A stretch of 7,277 nt of DNA from Solobacterium sp. (GCA_016280695.1 JAEEHG010000265.1:1-7277); one strand, 5' to 3'; positions 1 through 6,906 are shown, numbered from the stretch's first letter. The notes: generated by a model from the sequence alone, not told the origin. Numbers and translations are program-made.

Positions 1-159
1 ATCGTCATATTCGGCAGCGAAGACCTCGTCACCATCCGGTTCCTGGAACAGAACATAGTTTTTGCCGGTGTTTTCATCCGTAAAGGTCAGGACGATTTCC
101 ATGGCCCTCTCGTTGCCTTCATCGTCGATTACGAACATTGTATTGTTTTCATCAAGCAT
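1..159 (-). CDS. DUF1292 (YrzB-type) protein, partial at 3' end
   Basis: The minus-strand frame opens at ATG 159 and stays open for 53 codons to the left window edge. It begins MLDENNTMFVIDDEGNERAM and continues with FTDENTGKNYVLFQEPDGDE and AAEYDD. This pattern (short acidic start, 'DEGNE', 'TFTDENTGKNYV', 'VFAAEYD') matches the small acidic DUF1292 family, whose members are roughly 80-110 residues, so about half is visible. The biochemical role of the family is not established. In B. subtilis the homologue yrzB lies just after alaS-yrzL-yrrK, and the present position after alaS-ireB agrees. A GAGG ribosome binding site at 169-172, nine bases before the ATG, supports this start. No separate promoter is obvious, so expression may depend on readthrough from ireB. 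Family call is confident; function is unknown. Confidence 0.85.
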   Translation of the reverse strand, partial: MLDENNTMFVIDDEGNERAMEIVLTFTDENTGKNYVLFQEPDGDEVFAAEYDD

Positions 160-177
160 ATTTTTTTACCTCATAAC

Positions 178-198
178 AAAAGGCGTGCTGCGCCTTTT
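178..198 (-). terminator. Hairpin with T-rich tail between ireB and the DUF1292 gene
   Basis: A perfect inverted repeat (AAAAGGCG at 178-185, CGCCTTTT at 191-198) encloses a five-base loop. On the minus strand the 3' arm ends in TTTT and is followed by GTTAT, which looks like a weak intrinsic terminator or attenuator. The GC core is only four pairs and the T tract is shared with the stem. It lies just upstream of the DUF1292 ribosome binding site, so it could reduce rather than stop transcription into that gene. The symmetric stem could also work in the plus direction. Confidence 0.5.
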
Positions 199-208
199 AT
201 TCCGCACG

Positions 209-242
209 CGGCCAGCCGCAGGCAAACTCCTGCCGCTGGCCG
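209..242. repeat. Long GC-rich inverted repeat (hairpin)
   Basis: The arms 209-222 and 229-242 pair over 14 positions with one C-C mismatch (217 against 234), around the six-base loop CAAACT. The outer part is GGCCAGC against GCTGGCC. On the minus strand it is not followed by a T run, so it is not a classic intrinsic terminator. It may be an mRNA stabilising or processing hairpin, a copy of an interspersed palindromic repeat, or a protein-binding palindrome. It sits in the gap where ruvX is usually found in related genomes. The structure is clear; its role is unknown. Confidence 0.6.
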
Positions 243-261
243 GTCAGTTATTCTTTCTTTT

Positions 262-277
262 CCGGGTTTCGGCCCGG
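262..277. repeat. Small GC-rich inverted repeat after the ireB stop
   Basis: CCGGG at 262-266 pairs with CCCGG at 273-277 around the loop TTTCGG. It begins seven bases past the ireB stop codon on the minus strand, and the following minus-strand bases are A-rich rather than T-rich, so it is not a convincing intrinsic terminator by itself. With the hairpins at 209-242 and 178-198 it makes three stem-loops in about 100 bases. Confidence 0.4.
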
Positions 278-283
278 TCTTCC

Positions 284-547
284 TCAGTGATTCTCTTCCA
301 GATAGAACCGGACGAGTTCTTCAATGATCTCATGCCGCTCAACAGACTGAATGATGCTGCGGGCATTGTTGTGGCTCGAGATATAAGCCGGATCATTGGA
401 GATCAGATAGCCGGCCAGCTGATTGATGGCATTGTACCCTCTTTCTTCGAGGGCAGTCTGCACCAGCTGCATGATCTGCCGGATATTCTGGCGGCGGATT
501 TCCTCCGCGTTGTAGCTCATGGTTGGTGATATTTCTTTTCTTGTCAT
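284..547 (-). CDS. ireB: IreB family regulatory phosphoprotein (DUF965/UPF0297, YrzL)
   Basis: An 87-residue protein, the usual IreB size. The family core is plain: [20 protein letters not shown] at residues 37-56 (family: GYNPINQ..GYL.SGDPAY) and the C-terminal [12 protein letters not shown] at 72-83. IreB is a small dimeric cytoplasmic protein phosphorylated on N-terminal threonines by the PASTA-domain kinase IreK/PrkC, and in Enterococcus it influences cephalosporin tolerance. The N-terminus here ([13 protein letters not shown]) differs from the usual 'ETVRFN' segment, though PTMSYN aligns with it and keeps a threonine (T9). The start is ATG 547, because AGAGGTG at 554-560 lies six bases upstream as a ribosome binding site; the longer frame from GTG 556 would put the start inside that site. 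It follows alaS, as in many Bacillota, but a terminator separates the two. Confidence 0.92.
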   Translation of the reverse strand: MTRKEISPTMSYNAEEIRRQNIRQIMQLVQTALEERGYNAINQLAGYLISNDPAYISSHNNARSIIQSVERHEIIEELVRFYLEENH

Positions 548-567
548 CTTTCTCACCTCTGCCTATT

Positions 568-596
568 ATTCTAAATCAGGCATAATTAATTGTATA
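568..596 (-). promoter_or_regulatory. Possible promoter for ireB
   Basis: Downstream of the alaS terminator the minus strand has TATACA (596-591) and TAGAAT (573-568) separated by 17 bases, resembling sigma-A -35 and -10 boxes with about four and five matches. Transcription would begin near 561, leaving a leader of only about 14 bases before ATG 547, just enough for the AGAGGTG ribosome binding site. An alternative is that TATACA is itself a -10 box. The strong terminator immediately upstream makes some promoter here likely, but the exact boxes are inferred. Confidence 0.4.
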
Positions 597-598
597 GC

Positions 599-638
599 AA
601 AAGGAAAAAGAATGGGCATCGCCCATTCTTATTTTTTT
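599..638 (-). terminator. Intrinsic terminator of alaS
   Basis: A ten-pair perfect stem (AAGAATGGGC at 608-617, GCCCATTCTT at 621-630) encloses a three-base loop. On the minus strand it is preceded by an A run (632-638) and followed by TTTCCTTTT. It starts nine bases past the alaS stop codon. The A and T runs on both sides could let it stop transcription in either direction. It implies that ireB is not simply cotranscribed with alaS, or only by readthrough. Confidence 0.88.
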
Positions 639-639
639 G

Positions 640-3279
640 TTAAGCGTTCAGTTTTGCCCGGACAGTCTCAAGTGCTTCCGCAACCGCCGCGACATTCCGG
701 CCGCCGGCCTGCGCCATGTCAGGACGTCCGCCGCCGTTGCCGCCGGTTACCTGGGCTGCCGCCTTGACCAGATCGCCGGCCTTGAAGCCCCTGGCAATAG
801 CTTCCTTGGAAGCAGCGCAGACAAAGGTCACCTTTTCACCCTTGACACTGGTCAGGAAGACCAGACCGTTCTGCATCTTGTTGCGCAGCAGCTCGGCATG
901 GCTCTTGAGCTCATCCGTTTCGGCGTCATCCATGCGGACAAACAGCACATTGAGGCCGTTGATTGCTTCGGCATGGCTGAGCTGGCTGTCCGCCCGCGCA
1001 GCGAGAGCCTGTTCCCTGGCCTGAGCGTTTTCCCGGCGCAGTTGGGCAATCTCATCCTGCAGCTGCATGATCTTTTCCTTCATCTCGGCATAGCTCTGCA
1101 TCTTCAGGACACCGGCACATTCGTACAGATAATCCTCGGCGGCCTTGAAATCCTCATACGCGCCGAGCTTGGTACGGACGGTAATCCGGCGTACACCGGA
1201 ACCGATGGATTCCTCAGAGACAATCTTGAAGACGCCGATTTCACCGGTATTGGCAACGTGGGTGCCGCCGCAGAGTTCCTTGGAGAAATCACCCATGGTG
1301 ACGACTCTGACATTATCACCGTACTTTTCATCAAACAGCGCGATGGCGCCGGAATTCTTTGCCGCATCGATATCCATGACTTCGGTGCTGACCGGGGCAC
1401 CGGCCGCGATCATTTCATTGACCCGGTGTTCGATGGCATGCAGTTCTTCATCGGTAACTTTCTGATAATGTGTGAAGTCAAAGCGGGCATAGTCCGGACC
1501 GCAGAAGGAGCCGGCCTGCTGAACATGGTCGCCGATAATGCGCTTGAGGGCGGCCTGCAGCAGATGCAGGGAGCTGTGGCTGGCCCGTGTCTTCTCACGG
1601 CGCTCGAAATCGTATGACCCTTCCACAGTATCGCCGAGTTTCAGGGTTCCCTCTTTGACGACGATATGATGGAGATGCTGGGCATGCGGTGCCTTCTTGA
1701 CTTCCGTCACATCTGCCTTGAAGCCGTCTGCCCACAGGCAGCCGGTATCGTAGATCTGGCCGCCGGATTCTGCATAGAAGCAGGTCTCACTGAGGATGAC
1801 ATCGCCTTCATCCGCAACGGCATCCGTCCTGACGCCGTCCTTGAACAGCCCGATGACTGTGCCCTTGCAGGTCCTGTCGGTATAGCCGGTGAATTCCGAA
1901 GGTTCAACGAAATCCATCAGGTCCTTGGACTGGGAGCCCATGGACTGTTCATCACTGCGGGCCCCGCGGGAACGTTCCTTCTGTTCCTGCATGGCTTTTT
2001 CAAAGCCGGCCATATCAACCGTGAAACCCTGTTCTTCGGCGATTTCCGAAGTCAGTTCCTTCGGGAAGCCATAGGTATCGTAGAGCTTGAAGACCACTTC
2101 ACCCGGCAGCGTCCTGCTTTCCGCGTGCTTCTTAAGTTCTTCGTTCAGCAGGCTTTCACCATTGGCCAGGGTGCTGTGGAATGTTTCTTCTTCCGTCTTC
2201 ACCTGGCGGGCAACCAGATCGATCTTTTCGAGCAGGTACGGATAGTAATGCTTCATATTCTCGGCCACGACCGGAACCAGCGTATACATGAAGCTGCCGG
2301 AGATCCCGAGCTTGATGCCGTAGCGGACAGCCCTTCTCAGCACCCGGCGCAGCACGTAGCCGCGGCCTTCGTTGGAGAAGGATGCACCGTCAGCCAGCGC
2401 AAAGGTAACAGTACGGATATGGTCGGCGATAACCCGGTAAGCCATCTTGTATTCCCGGTCACTGTACGGATGCTTGGCCAGCTTTTCAATCGCGGCGATG
2501 ATCGGCAGGAACAGGTCGGTATCGAAGTTGGTCTCACCGCCCTGGATCAGGCAGGTCAGCCGTTCAAGGCCCATGCCGGTATCGATATTCTTCTGCGGCA
2601 GTTCCTTGTACTGCGTACGCGGCATTTCATCCGGCTTGCAGTCATACTGGGAAAAGACAACGTTCCAGACTTCAATGTAGCGGTCATTCTCGATGTCATC
2701 GAAGAACAGTTTTTCACCCAGACCCTGCGGATCGTATTTCTCACCGCGGTCATAGAAGATTTCACTGTCCGGGCCGCCCGGGCCTTCACCAATCTCCCAG
2801 AAGTTGTCTTCCTTCTTGCAGATGTGGGTCGGGTCTACATCGGTTTTTGTTGTCCAGATGCGGTATGCTTCAACATCATCCGGATAGATTGTCACGTACA
2901 TCTTGCTCTTGTCAAAGCCGATCCATTCCGGTGAAGTCAGGAATTCCCAGGCCCACGGAATGGCCTCTTCCTTGAAGTAGTCACCGATGGAGAAGTTGCC
3001 GAGCATCTCAAAGAATGTGTGATGCCGGGCTGTCTTGCCGACATTCTCGATATCGTTTGTACGGATCGATTTCTGGGCGTTGGCAATGCGCGGGCACTGC
3101 GGCTTTTCCGTACCGTCAAAGTACTTCTTCAGCGGGGCCACGCCGGCGTTGATCCACAGCAGTGTGGGATCGTTGTGCGGAACCAGGGACGCACTCGGGA
3201 AAATCATGCTCCCCTTGGAAGCGAAGAAATCCAGGAACATCTGCCGGATTTCATCGGAACTGAGCTGTTTCTGTGCCAT
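640..3279 (-). CDS. alaS: Alanine--tRNA ligase (alanyl-tRNA synthetase)
   Basis: This 879-residue cytoplasmic class II synthetase (E. coli AlaRS: 876) charges tRNA-Ala with alanine using ATP and clears mischarged Ser/Gly-tRNA-Ala. The catalytic domain fills about residues 1-450: motif 2 region TNDIENVGKTARHHTFFEML from 74 and motif 3 GMGLER at 235-240. The editing domain follows, with FYAESGGQIYD at 501-511, the zinc ligands H568 and H572 in HSSLH, and C670 and H674 in CGGTH. A predicted coiled coil at about 729-765 (MKEKIMQLQDEIAQLRRE) leads to the C-terminal DHHA1 domain with GGRPDMAQAGG at 850-860. All key motifs are intact, so both synthesis and editing should work. AGGAGG at 3289-3294 supports ATG 3279. 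Expression is controlled by the T-box leader immediately upstream, and a terminator follows the stop. Confidence 0.98.
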   Translation of the reverse strand: MAQKQLSSDEIRQMFLDFFASKGSMIFPSASLVPHNDPTLLWINAGVAPLKKYFDGTEKPQCPRIANAQKSIRTNDIENVGKTARHHTFFEMLGNFSIGDYFKEEAIPWAWEFLTSPEWIGFDKSKMYVTIYPDDVEAYRIWTTKTDVDPTHICKKEDNFWEIGEGPGGPDSEIFYDRGEKYDPQGLGEKLFFDDIENDRYIEVWNVVFSQYDCKPDEMPRTQYKELPQKNIDTGMGLERLTCLIQGGETNFDTDLFLPIIAAIEKLAKHPYSDREYKMAYRVIADHIRTVTFALADGASFSNEGRGYVLRRVLRRAVRYGIKLGISGSFMYTLVPVVAENMKHYYPYLLEKIDLVARQVKTEEETFHSTLANGESLLNEELKKHAESRTLPGEVVFKLYDTYGFPKELTSEIAEEQGFTVDMAGFEKAMQEQKERSRGARSDEQSMGSQSKDLMDFVEPSEFTGYTDRTCKGTVIGLFKDGVRTDAVADEGDVILSETCFYAESGGQIYDTGCLWADGFKADVTEVKKAPHAQHLHHIVVKEGTLKLGDTVEGSYDFERREKTRASHSSLHLLQAALKRIIGDHVQQAGSFCGPDYARFDFTHYQKVTDEELHAIEHRVNEMIAAGAPVSTEVMDIDAAKNSGAIALFDEKYGDNVRVVTMGDFSKELCGGTHVANTGEIGVFKIVSEESIGSGVRRITVRTKLGAYEDFKAAEDYLYECAGVLKMQSYAEMKEKIMQLQDEIAQLRRENAQAREQALAARADSQLSHAEAINGLNVLFVRMDDAETDELKSHAELLRNKMQNGLVFLTSVKGEKVTFVCAASKEAIARGFKAGDLVKAAAQVTGGNGGGRPDMAQAGGRNVAAVAEALETVRAKLNA

Positions 3280-3288
3280 GTTTTATTT

Positions 3289-3294
3289 CCTCCT
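3289..3294 (-). promoter_or_regulatory. Ribosome binding site of alaS
   Basis: A full AGGAGG on the minus strand lies nine bases before ATG 3279 and just after the T run of the T-box terminator, so it is transcribed only when the leader is read through. Confidence 0.85.
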
Positions 3295-3299
3295 GGAAT

Positions 3300-3327
3300 A
3301 AAAAATTCCTGCTCACATGAGCAGGAA
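3300..3327 (-). terminator. T-box-controlled intrinsic terminator upstream of alaS
   Basis: The stem TTCCTGCTC (3327-3319) pairs perfectly with GAGCAGGAA (3314-3306) around the loop ATGT, followed by six T residues (3305-3300). Its 5' arm contains the TCCTG needed to pair with CAGGA in the T-box antiterminator, so the two structures exclude each other. Uncharged tRNA-Ala should stabilise the antiterminator and open alaS. The same hairpin would also catch readthrough from recD2. Confidence 0.9.
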
Positions 3328-3517
3328 CGAATGACCGCGGTACCATCCTGTTTCGCATGCAGTGCATGCGCGCTTAATTATTCCTTAACGCAGAATCACG
3401 GCGGGTATTGACCGCTCTCCGAAGGAGCTTCGCATTTCCCTGTCCGGAAACTTGCACCGGCCGTTTCCTCTCTTCAGGCACAGACAGAAATGTTACTTAT
3501 CTTCATCACAGATTTAT
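3300..3517 (-). ncRNA. T-box riboswitch leader, tRNA-Ala specific
   Basis: The 14-base T-box core AGGATGGTACCGCG is at 3349-3336. Its TGGT bulge (3345-3342) fits an ACCA tRNA end, i.e. discriminator A as in tRNA-Ala. Stem I is complete: a base GAAG (3504-3501) with CTTC (3424-3421), the loop E pair AGTA (3497-3494) and GAA (3431-3429), a helix CATTTC/GAAATG, an AGAGAG segment, and a distal loop with GGTGCAA capped by GGAAAC/GTTTCC. Directly after GAA in the specifier loop is GCT (3428-3426), an alanine codon. Stem III is CGCATGC/GCATGCG (3370-3354). The antiterminator pairs CAGGA with TCCTG and competes with the terminator at 3327-3300. This is a transcription-attenuating T-box that senses uncharged tRNA-Ala. 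The 5' boundary is approximate. Confidence 0.95.
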
Positions 3518-3550
3518 CCGTATGTTATCACAATTACATGCGTAAGAAAA
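3505..3550 (-). promoter_or_regulatory. Probable promoter region of the alaS leader
   Basis: Between the recD2 stop and Stem I there are two readings. One is an extended -10, TG-A-TAACAT (3530-3522), with a poor -35 TTTTCT 17 bases upstream (3550-3545). The other is TTGTGA (3533-3528) and TGTGAT (3510-3505), also with a 17-base spacer, which would start the transcript almost at the Stem I base. A promoter is expected here because the leader must be transcribed for T-box control, but I cannot choose between them. No terminator hairpin is visible after recD2 before this region. Confidence 0.4.
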
Positions 3551-3558
3551 GAGTTAAT

Positions 3559-5760
3559 TTACATTGCGAACGGATCACTGAAAGCGGCAATGATCTTCTC
3601 TTTCAGGGTTGTATTGCGGCGGTGTCTTTCCAGGGTTTCCACCCCTTTGAGGAAAGCGCCGGCCTCACCCAGCAGGACCAGTGACTGCCGGGCCCGGGTA
3701 ACCCCTGTATAGATCAGATTTCGCTGCAGCATGATGCTGTGCTGCCAGGTGACCGGCATGACGACAATCGGATATTCACTGCCCTGGGACTTGTGGATGG
3801 AAATGCAGTAAGCAAGCGTGATGTTGTTGAAGGTCTCCGGCGTGTATTCCACATAGATCCCGTCGAAATTGACAACAATGACCGGTTTTCTGGTTTCTGT
3901 TTCCGCGGCGTATTCAATGGCTTCGAGTATGCCGATGTCACCGTTGTAGACATCATCATCCGGCTGGTTTTTCAGCTGCAGGATCTTGTCCCCTTCCCGG
4001 AAAGTCAGGTAACCGTGTTTCAGTTCCCGTTTGTGCCGGGACGGTCCGTTGAAGCATTCCTGCAGCGCGTTGTTGAGAACGTCGATGCCGGCCTTGCCGT
4101 TGTACATCGGGGCGATCACCTGTACGTCGTTCATCTCATAGCCTTTGTCGAGCGCTGACTGCACGATCGTCAGCACCTGGTCACGCAGTGTACCGGTCCG
4201 GTTTTCGAGGAACACGACATCGTTATGATAACGGGAGAAATCCACATCCCCGTTATGTATGTCATGGGCCAGGCTGATGACATCGCTGCCCTCTTTCTGC
4301 CGGTAGATATGGTTCAGCCGGACCAGCGGGAACATCTCGGCCGCGATCAGGTCACGCAGCACACAGCCGGGAGATACCGACGGCAGCTGGTCTTCATCAC
4401 CAATGATGCAGATTTTGCGGACATGCTGCGAAGCTTTGAGCAGGTTATAGAACAGCCAGTCATCCACCATGGAAAATTCATCCACGATCAGCAGATCAGT
4501 CATGACCGGGTCTTCTTCATTCTTGCCGAACGTATTTGTTTCCAGATCCCACCGCAGCAGCGAATGCACGGTAAAGGTCTCGGTTTCAGTCAGTTCGGAA
4601 AGGCGCTTGGCGGCCCGGCCGGTCGGGGCTGCGCAGACAATCGTGCTGCCCGGATACAGCATGCGGTACAGGTCCACCATGGCCCTGACCACAGTGGTCT
4701 TGCCGGTGCCGGGACCGCCGGTCAGGATGACAAACGGAGATGTAAAGAACTGCTCAATGGCGCGGATCTGGTCTTCGTCATATGTAATACCGAGATTCTG
4801 CTGCATCTGCCCGAGATACTGGTGCAGCAATCCGTCATCCACAGGTTCGCTGTCCTGATAAGGAAAGCCGGCCAGGAAGGCACTGATGCCGGTTTCCGCT
4901 TCATGCTGGGTTACAGGATATATGCGGTTTTCTTCGCGGACCAGCTGGTGATGCAGCAGGGTTTCCTGCAGCAGCGCGTCAAAATCCGCTGCGATATCCG
5001 GGGTTTCTTTCCGGAAGCGCTCTGCCAGTACATCCACATCCGTCCAGCTGTCACCCCGGGCCACACAGAGATCCATGCACAGGGAAATCAGCAGGGCATA
5101 CAGCCTTCTTTCATCATCCCGGGAAAACCCCAGGCTCATGGCCATTGCGTCAGCGGTTTTGAAGCCGAAGCCGTCACATTCCTCTATTACCCGGTAGGGA
5201 TTTTCCTTGAGTTTGCTGAGGGCTTCCTTGCCATAGGCCCGGTTCAGGCGGATCAGGTTGCGGATCCCGACCCCGTGAACATTGAGAAACCAGACAAGCT
5301 CACTCATGCCGTCCTCTTCTCCCTGAATACCCTCATAAATAACCCTGGCCTTGTCAGCAGACAGGCCCGGTACTGTATACAGGATCTGATCATCCTCACG
5401 GATCAGCTGCAGGCAGTTATCCCCCAGCATGTCTACGATTTTCTCGGCAGTCTTGCGGCCGATACCGGTAAACTGTACCCCGGACAGATAGCGGATCACC
5501 CCCTCCCGCTCTTCCGGCAGGAGGCGCTCCACGGAACTGATCTGAAACTGCATGCCGTAACGCGGATGCTCACCATATTGGCCGGTAAAACGGTACAGGA
5601 TATCCGGTTCCACTTCCGGGATGATGCCGGTCGCCGTAATGTTTTTCTCCTGGGTATCGTTGAGCCTGATCCGCAGCACGGTATAAAAAGTCGCATCATT
5701 GCGGTAGACAATGTATGTGACTTTGCCGGTAAATGATGTCAGTTCTGCGGTTTCGCTCAT
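3559..5760 (-). CDS. recD2: RecD2-type SF1B ATP-dependent DNA helicase
   Basis: A 733-residue protein, close to Deinococcus RecD2 (about 715) and B. subtilis YrrC (about 798). RecD2 is a 5'-3' helicase acting outside RecBCD in DNA repair and replication-fork upkeep. The N-terminal part (1-320) has an OB-like start (FTGKVTYIVYRNDATFYTVL) and helix-hairpin-helix segments (FTGIGRKTAEKI from 97, GFGFKTADAMA from 197). Helicase motifs follow in order: Walker A TGGPGTGKTT 347-356, Ia APTGRAAKRL 378-387, Walker B LLIVDEFSMVD 423-433, III GDEDQLPSVSPG 454-465, IV LNHIYRQ 482-488, V ISIHKSQGSEYP 653-664 and VI YTGVTRARQSL 684-694. All look functional. Its ATG directly follows the mnmA TGA with no spacer, and the ribosome binding site AAGGAAG lies inside the end of mnmA, which implies translational coupling. 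There is no recB or recC here, in agreement with the RecD2 class. Confidence 0.96.
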   Translation of the reverse strand: MSETAELTSFTGKVTYIVYRNDATFYTVLRIRLNDTQEKNITATGIIPEVEPDILYRFTGQYGEHPRYGMQFQISSVERLLPEEREGVIRYLSGVQFTGIGRKTAEKIVDMLGDNCLQLIREDDQILYTVPGLSADKARVIYEGIQGEEDGMSELVWFLNVHGVGIRNLIRLNRAYGKEALSKLKENPYRVIEECDGFGFKTADAMAMSLGFSRDDERRLYALLISLCMDLCVARGDSWTDVDVLAERFRKETPDIAADFDALLQETLLHHQLVREENRIYPVTQHEAETGISAFLAGFPYQDSEPVDDGLLHQYLGQMQQNLGITYDEDQIRAIEQFFTSPFVILTGGPGTGKTTVVRAMVDLYRMLYPGSTIVCAAPTGRAAKRLSELTETETFTVHSLLRWDLETNTFGKNEEDPVMTDLLIVDEFSMVDDWLFYNLLKASQHVRKICIIGDEDQLPSVSPGCVLRDLIAAEMFPLVRLNHIYRQKEGSDVISLAHDIHNGDVDFSRYHNDVVFLENRTGTLRDQVLTIVQSALDKGYEMNDVQVIAPMYNGKAGIDVLNNALQECFNGPSRHKRELKHGYLTFREGDKILQLKNQPDDDVYNGDIGILEAIEYAAETETRKPVIVVNFDGIYVEYTPETFNNITLAYCISIHKSQGSEYPIVVMPVTWQHSIMLQRNLIYTGVTRARQSLVLLGEAGAFLKGVETLERHRRNTTLKEKIIAAFSDPFAM

Positions 5761-6906
5761 TCAGTCTTCCTTCACGTAGTTCCGGATCATGGCCATCAGG
5801 TCCTGATCCTGCTGATAAACGGTATCAATTGTACCGGAAGCGATCAGGATATCGTCTTTATAGAAGACGGCTTCCTGGCCGGGGGTGATGCCTTCATAGC
5901 CCTGGTATACGGCAGTCAGTGAGCCGTCATGGTTTTTGCGCAGCGTTACGGGCCGGTCCGGCTGGCGGTAGCGGAACTTGGCCATGCAGGCACATTCGTC
6001 AGAAAAGTCATCAAGCAGATTGACTTCCGTTACAAGACACGAATCAGAGCAGAGCCACTGCTTCCTCCCGGCTTCATCCGTGACATACAGTTCGTTCTTT
6101 TCGATATCCTTGCCGCAGACATAGTAAGGCCCGGTGCCGCCGATATCGAGTCCCTTGCGCTGACCGATCGTATAATAAAACACACCCTGATGCCGCCCGA
6201 CAACTGTTTTATTCGCCAGAAAAACTATATTGCCCTCTTTCATCGGCAGATAATTCTTCAGGAATTCACGGAAATTGCGTTCACCGATAAAACAGATACC
6301 GGTGGAATCCTTTTTATCCGCAACCGGCAGGTTCTGATCAGCCGCAATCCGGCGGATCTCCGGCTTGGTGAGATGTCCCAACGGGAAAACCACATGATCG
6401 AGCACCTCCCGGCGGATCTGGCACAGGAAATATGACTGGTCCTTGTTGCGGTCGTCTGCCTTCATCAGTACGGCATGTCCGTCCCGTTCGCCGATGCGGG
6501 CATAATGACCTGTAGCCAGGGTTTCAAAGCCCTTGGACCGGGCAAATTCCAGGAAATGATCAAATTTGATGTAGCGGTTGCAGAGAATATCCGGATTCGG
6601 CGTCCTGCCCTTCCGGTATTCCTTCAGGAAAGTCTGAAATACTTCCTGCCAGTACTCCTCAATGAAGTCAATCCGCAGCAGTTTCAGACCGAGCGCGTCA
6701 GCCACCAGCTTTGCGTCATTGTAGTCCTTTTCCTGCGTACAGACCGGGTCATCGAGTGTGGGATTGCCGAGAATGTCATCATTGGCGGCAGAATCCCAGT
6801 TGCGCATGAAAGCACAGGTGACATCGTATCCCTGCTCTTTCAGCAGCCATGCCGCGACGGCGCTGTCAACACCGCCGGATAATCCGACCAGAACTCTCTT
6901 CTTCAT
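5761..6906 (-). CDS. mnmA: tRNA 2-thiouridine(34) synthase (tRNA-specific 2-thiouridylase)
   Basis: MnmA activates U34 of tRNA Lys, Glu and Gln with ATP and inserts sulphur relayed from a cysteine desulfurase. From ATG 6906 it has 381 residues. The PP-loop GLSGGVDS is at residues 8-15; the two catalytic cysteines are C109 in NPDILCN and C205 in DSTGICFIGE; TGHYAR is at 132-137 and the C-terminal EGITPGQEAVFY at 338-349. Residues 34-62 carry the insert MRNWDSAANDDILGNPTLDD..C, longer than the Bacillus form and like that of Mollicutes/Erysipelotrichia. The start is uncertain: ATG 6906 gives the usual short N-terminus but has no ribosome binding site, while in-frame ATG 6936 adds ten residues (MPYFLYNDHI) and has AAGG five bases upstream, inside the hairpin after spx. 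The open frame reaches 7098, but beyond 6936 it overlaps spx and is not family-like. No desulfurase gene is visible alongside. Confidence 0.96.
   Translation of the reverse strand: MKKRVLVGLSGGVDSAVAAWLLKEQGYDVTCAFMRNWDSAANDDILGNPTLDDPVCTQEKDYNDAKLVADALGLKLLRIDFIEEYWQEVFQTFLKEYRKGRTPNPDILCNRYIKFDHFLEFARSKGFETLATGHYARIGERDGHAVLMKADDRNKDQSYFLCQIRREVLDHVVFPLGHLTKPEIRRIAADQNLPVADKKDSTGICFIGERNFREFLKNYLPMKEGNIVFLANKTVVGRHQGVFYYTIGQRKGLDIGGTGPYYVCGKDIEKNELYVTDEAGRKQWLCSDSCLVTEVNLLDDFSDECACMAKFRYRQPDRPVTLRKNHDGSLTAVYQGYEGITPGQEAVFYKDDILIASGTIDTVYQQDQDLMAMIRNYVKED

Noticed and set aside
160..283. A small gene or a stop-codon readthrough extension of IreB in the gap
   Set aside because: Readthrough of the ireB TGA would add only about eleven residues before TAA, and the remainder is hairpin sequence with no ribosome binding site and coding frame of its own.
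548..556. GTG 556 as the start of ireB
   Set aside because: The GTG lies inside the AGAGGTG ribosome binding site that serves ATG 547, so the shorter form is preferred.
1666..2934. Plus-strand open frame of 422 codons opposite alaS
   Set aside because: Antisense to an intact AlaRS; no recognisable domain, so a shadow frame. The 326-codon frame at 637-1617 is the same.
3354..3370. GCATGC palindrome as an operator or repeat
   Set aside because: It is explained as Stem III of the T-box leader, between the Stem I region and the antiterminator.
4225..5736. Plus-strand open frame of 503 codons opposite recD2
   Set aside because: It lies wholly antisense to a helicase with all motifs intact, resembles no family I know, and is explained by codon bias in the real gene leaving few stops on the other strand.
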